From the NCBI GenBank assembly GCA_013178005.1, contig JABLXL010000011.1, positions 1-64,000 of the forward strand: DNA of 64,000 nt, written 5' to 3'. Positions 61,888 to 64,000 of this stretch are shown piece by piece (position 1 is the stretch's first letter; each line of letters starts with the position of its first letter). The notes under the pieces are model-generated. The model saw only the letters and a program-made list of their open reading frames with translations. It was not told the DNA's origin and made no database searches. Made by a program: the position numbers and the translations under genes. The stretch is from Actinomycetota bacterium. Lineage in GTDB: Bacteria; Actinomycetota; Geothermincolia; Geothermincolales; RBG-13-55-18.

Positions 61888-63219
61888 TTATTCGGAAAAT
61901 CTCTGGGTTTCGAGCAGCCATGAACTTGCGAGGAGGATTTGCACGTTCTTGGGAACCTCCATCCTTGGCGGCTTCTCCAAGACAATAAGCAACGCAGCTG
62001 CCCTGGGGTATTCTTTCTTCGCCTCAAGAAGCGCCCTCACCTCGCGTTCATAAACAGTGCCATCGGAAATATCCGTGCATACCTGTATTAGGGCGGTTGA
62101 CCCCCCGGGGAACCTCGCATGGAAGTCCACCTCGTATCCGCTTGCCGTCCGCACGTATCCAACCTCAGCTCCACGGCGCTCCAATTCCAGCAGCACGCAG
62201 GTTTCAAGCGCATGCCCCAATTTGGGTTCCCCCGAACGGTCATATATGGGGATGAGACCAGGGTCCATTGGGTAAGCCTTTCGTGGATTGACCATGCGCC
62301 GCTGCTCCGACCTGGTATCGAGGGAGGCCGTTCTCAACAGGAACGCATCCTCGAGATAGCTTAGGTATTCGTGCAGGGTATTTTTGGCAACCGGGATTCC
62401 CTGCGCTTTCAGGTCATTATAGAACTTGTTTATGCTGAACGTGCCGGCTGGATTGCCCAGCAATTGCCTCACGAGATAGCGTAGCGCAACCGGGTTTGAT
62501 ACCGCGTGCCGCTCGATCACATCCCGGAGCACGGCCACATCAACGTAGGATCTCAGCAGTTCCTGCCTTGAGCGCACATCGGTACCAACGGCTTCCGGAA
62601 ACCCTCCGCACGCCAGGAAATCACGAAGATCCCTCTCAATCCGCGAGCGCCGCGAAGTGGGAAGACGACCGACATCTCCCTCTGGCTCCCGTCCCAAGTG
62701 GCGCAAGTATTCCCTGAAGCAGAACGGATAGATGCGCACTTCGAGTGCTCGTCCCCTCATGCCGCTCGCGAGCTCCCGCGAGAGCAGACGCGATGACGAT
62801 CCAGAGATAAACAACCCTACCTTATGGGTATCCAGCAGCCTGCGCGTAAAAGTCTCCCATCCCTCTATATTCTGGATCTCGTCCAGAAAGAACACCACCC
62901 GCCTCCCGTGTGATTCAGGGTATAGGTTGTAATATTCTTCCTCCACTAGCCATAGCTCGTTTTGCGTCATGCCGGATAGCCTCTCGTCCTCGAAATTGAA
63001 ATAAATTAACGCCTCGCGGGGTGTCCCAAGCCTTAGCTCTCCTTCGAGTACCTGCCACAGGAAAGTGGTCTTTCCCGAACGGCGCATCCCTATAACCGCA
63101 TACGCCTTCCTCCCGCTCACCCGGGGAAGATACACATCCCGCCTGGTGAAGTCGGGAATCTGCGCCGAGAGGCCATCTATTATTTTCTGTCTTATAAGAT
63201 CTCTCACCTGTCCTCCCAC
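61888..63219 (-). CDS. AAA_14/DUF4143 ATPase
   Basis: A 443-residue ATPase with Walker A GMRRSGKTT (44-52), Walker B VVFFLDEIQNI (108-118) and an FISGSSS sensor strand, then a C-terminal DUF4143 domain with a PD-(D/E)XK-like pattern (YVRTASGYEVDFHARF). Such proteins are common, patchily distributed and of uncertain role; some are candidates for mobile or defence functions. The gene is on the opposite strand to katG and is enclosed by two copies of the katG 3' end (61597 and 63372). The start is uncertain: GTG 63219 or GTG 63207, the latter closer behind GGGAGGA. Confidence 0.82.
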   Translation of the reverse strand: MGGQVRDLIRQKIIDGLSAQIPDFTRRDVYLPRVSGRKAYAVIGMRRSGKTTFLWQVLEGELRLGTPREALIYFNFEDERLSGMTQNELWLVEEEYYNLYPESHGRRVVFFLDEIQNIEGWETFTRRLLDTHKVGLFISGSSSRLLSRELASGMRGRALEVRIYPFCFREYLRHLGREPEGDVGRLPTSRRSRIERDLRDFLACGGFPEAVGTDVRSRQELLRSYVDVAVLRDVIERHAVSNPVALRYLVRQLLGNPAGTFSINKFYNDLKAQGIPVAKNTLHEYLSYLEDAFLLRTASLDTRSEQRRMVNPRKAYPMDPGLIPIYDRSGEPKLGHALETCVLLELERRGAEVGYVRTASGYEVDFHARFPGGSTALIQVCTDISDGTVYEREVRALLEAKKEYPRAAALLIVLEKPPRMEVPKNVQILLASSWLLETQRFSE

Positions 63220-63329
63220 GATGACCCAATTTATCAGTTATGTCCTTTTCATAATATCATATTGGCTTATATTTGTCTCTATTAAAAGGATAATATAAGG
63301 TGTCCTCAAAGTTCGCCTCCTTTCTCTAG

Positions 63330-63476
<147 letters not shown>

Positions 63477-63688
63477 AATCGCGCTCAGCAACCCAGCCAC
63501 CGCCACGGGAAGGCGATCACCTTACCGTGGAGGAAGCGAGGGGCGCTGCTCGCATGCACCTGCAGGCCCTGTATCGCCCTGGGATGTTCCTCGAGGGGAT
63601 TCTTATATCTCCGCCACGGCCACTTCCCTGCTACCCGAGCCCATGGCGGGTCCTTAAGGGGAGCGAGTGGAAGAGGAAAGGCCCGCGT

Positions 63689-64000
63689 TCACGCCCCTTC
63701 CGCGCCGGGGGCCTCCTCTCCGAAGGCGAGCTCCACGGCCTGCGGGGAGGGCCTGCGGGTGAAGAGGGAAACCAGGGGCATTACCGCCAGCGGCAGAAGC
63801 ATGGATACGGCCCCGGCGAAGGGCACCCAGGGCGTGCTCAGGGAGAAGGACTGGCCCACACTTCCCGACCACCAGGCCGAAAGCCCCATGGAAAGGCCCA
63901 GCGAGCATGCTATCCCAGATAGCATGGCGGCCCAGGCGCCGGCGCGGGTGGCCTTCTTCCAGAACAGGCCGTAGATGTAGGGCGCGATAAAGGCCCCGGT
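63689..64000 (-). CDS. Sodium:solute symporter family protein, C-terminal part (window edge)
   Basis: The minus strand encodes at least 103 residues continuing beyond the right edge: APYIYGLFWKKATRAGAWAA, then two hydrophobic segments (MLSGIACSLGLSMGLSAWW and VPFAGAVSMLLPLAVMPLVS) and a polar end. The GLFWKKATRAGA motif is characteristic of the SSS (SLC5-like) family before its last membrane helices. The substrate could be a sugar, amino acid, proline/panthothenate-type or monocarboxylate; the missing N-terminal part would be needed to tell. The interval 63477-63688 shows no gene. Confidence 0.82.
   Translation of the reverse strand, partial: TGAFIAPYIYGLFWKKATRAGAWAAMLSGIACSLGLSMGLSAWWSGSVGQSFSLSTPWVPFAGAVSMLLPLAVMPLVSLFTRRPSPQAVELAFGEEAPGAEGA

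Overview
The window is high-GC bacterial DNA with dense, mostly minus-strand gene packing, short operons and good Shine-Dalgarno sites. Its gene set combines beta-oxidation-type enzymes, SCP2 and DUF169 proteins, a ferredoxin-dependent 2-oxoacid oxidoreductase joined to NuoEFG-like diaphorase genes, KatG, HdrD-like CCG proteins and many toxin-antitoxin pairs. This fits an anaerobic or microaerophilic heterotroph; an uncultured deep-branching Actinomycetota lineage is my best guess, by inference only (no rRNA, tRNA or other marker gene was seen). No CRISPR array was seen.

Layout. 1-0.2 kb: decayed IS256-type transposase end. 0.3-15.5 kb: lipid/acyl-CoA metabolism (SCP2 protein, 3-hydroxyacyl-CoA dehydrogenase, DUF169, alpha/beta hydrolase, MarR and TetR regulators, SDR, serine hydrolase, 2,4-dienoyl-CoA reductase-like flavoenzyme, NarL-type two-component pair, thiolase). 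15.7-20.6 kb: HepT/MntA toxin-antitoxin, two hydrolases including a large CocE/NonD enzyme with a cupredoxin-like tail. 20.8-26.9 kb: a seven-gene operon porGDAB-nuoEFG-like behind a clear sigma-70 promoter. 27-37 kb: FAD amine oxidase, DUF4258/DUF2283 pair, SDR, AbrB/PIN pair, ADP-ribosylglycohydrolase plus a broken copy, haloalkane-dehalogenase-like hydrolase, radical SAM protein and an ARPP-1 protein. 37-56 kb: a defence island with two PD-(D/E)XK nucleases in one operon, an AT-rich AAA/DUF4435-like gene, a translationally coupled three-gene DISARM-related cluster (N6-methylase, SNF2-type helicase, 1697-residue helicase/DUF1998/nuclease fusion), and an AbiEi/AbiEii pair bracketed by two 97-bp repeats. 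56-64 kb: TPR protein with a degenerate LMW-phosphatase-like domain, CCG/iron-sulfur protein, KatG, a DUF4143 ATPase lying between two copies of the katG 3' end, and the end of a sodium:solute symporter.

Two themes run across the window. First, accessory and defence cassettes (five toxin-antitoxin or ATPase units plus the defence island) are scattered between metabolic genes. Second, there is an unusual number of short duplications at gene 3' ends: copies of the last codons of a gene (nuoG-like, amine oxidase, CCG protein, katG) repeated just downstream, often together with short REP-like repeats that begin GGGGTC. These repeats sit 65-108 bp after stop codons in a constant orientation and are not explained by any gene in the window.
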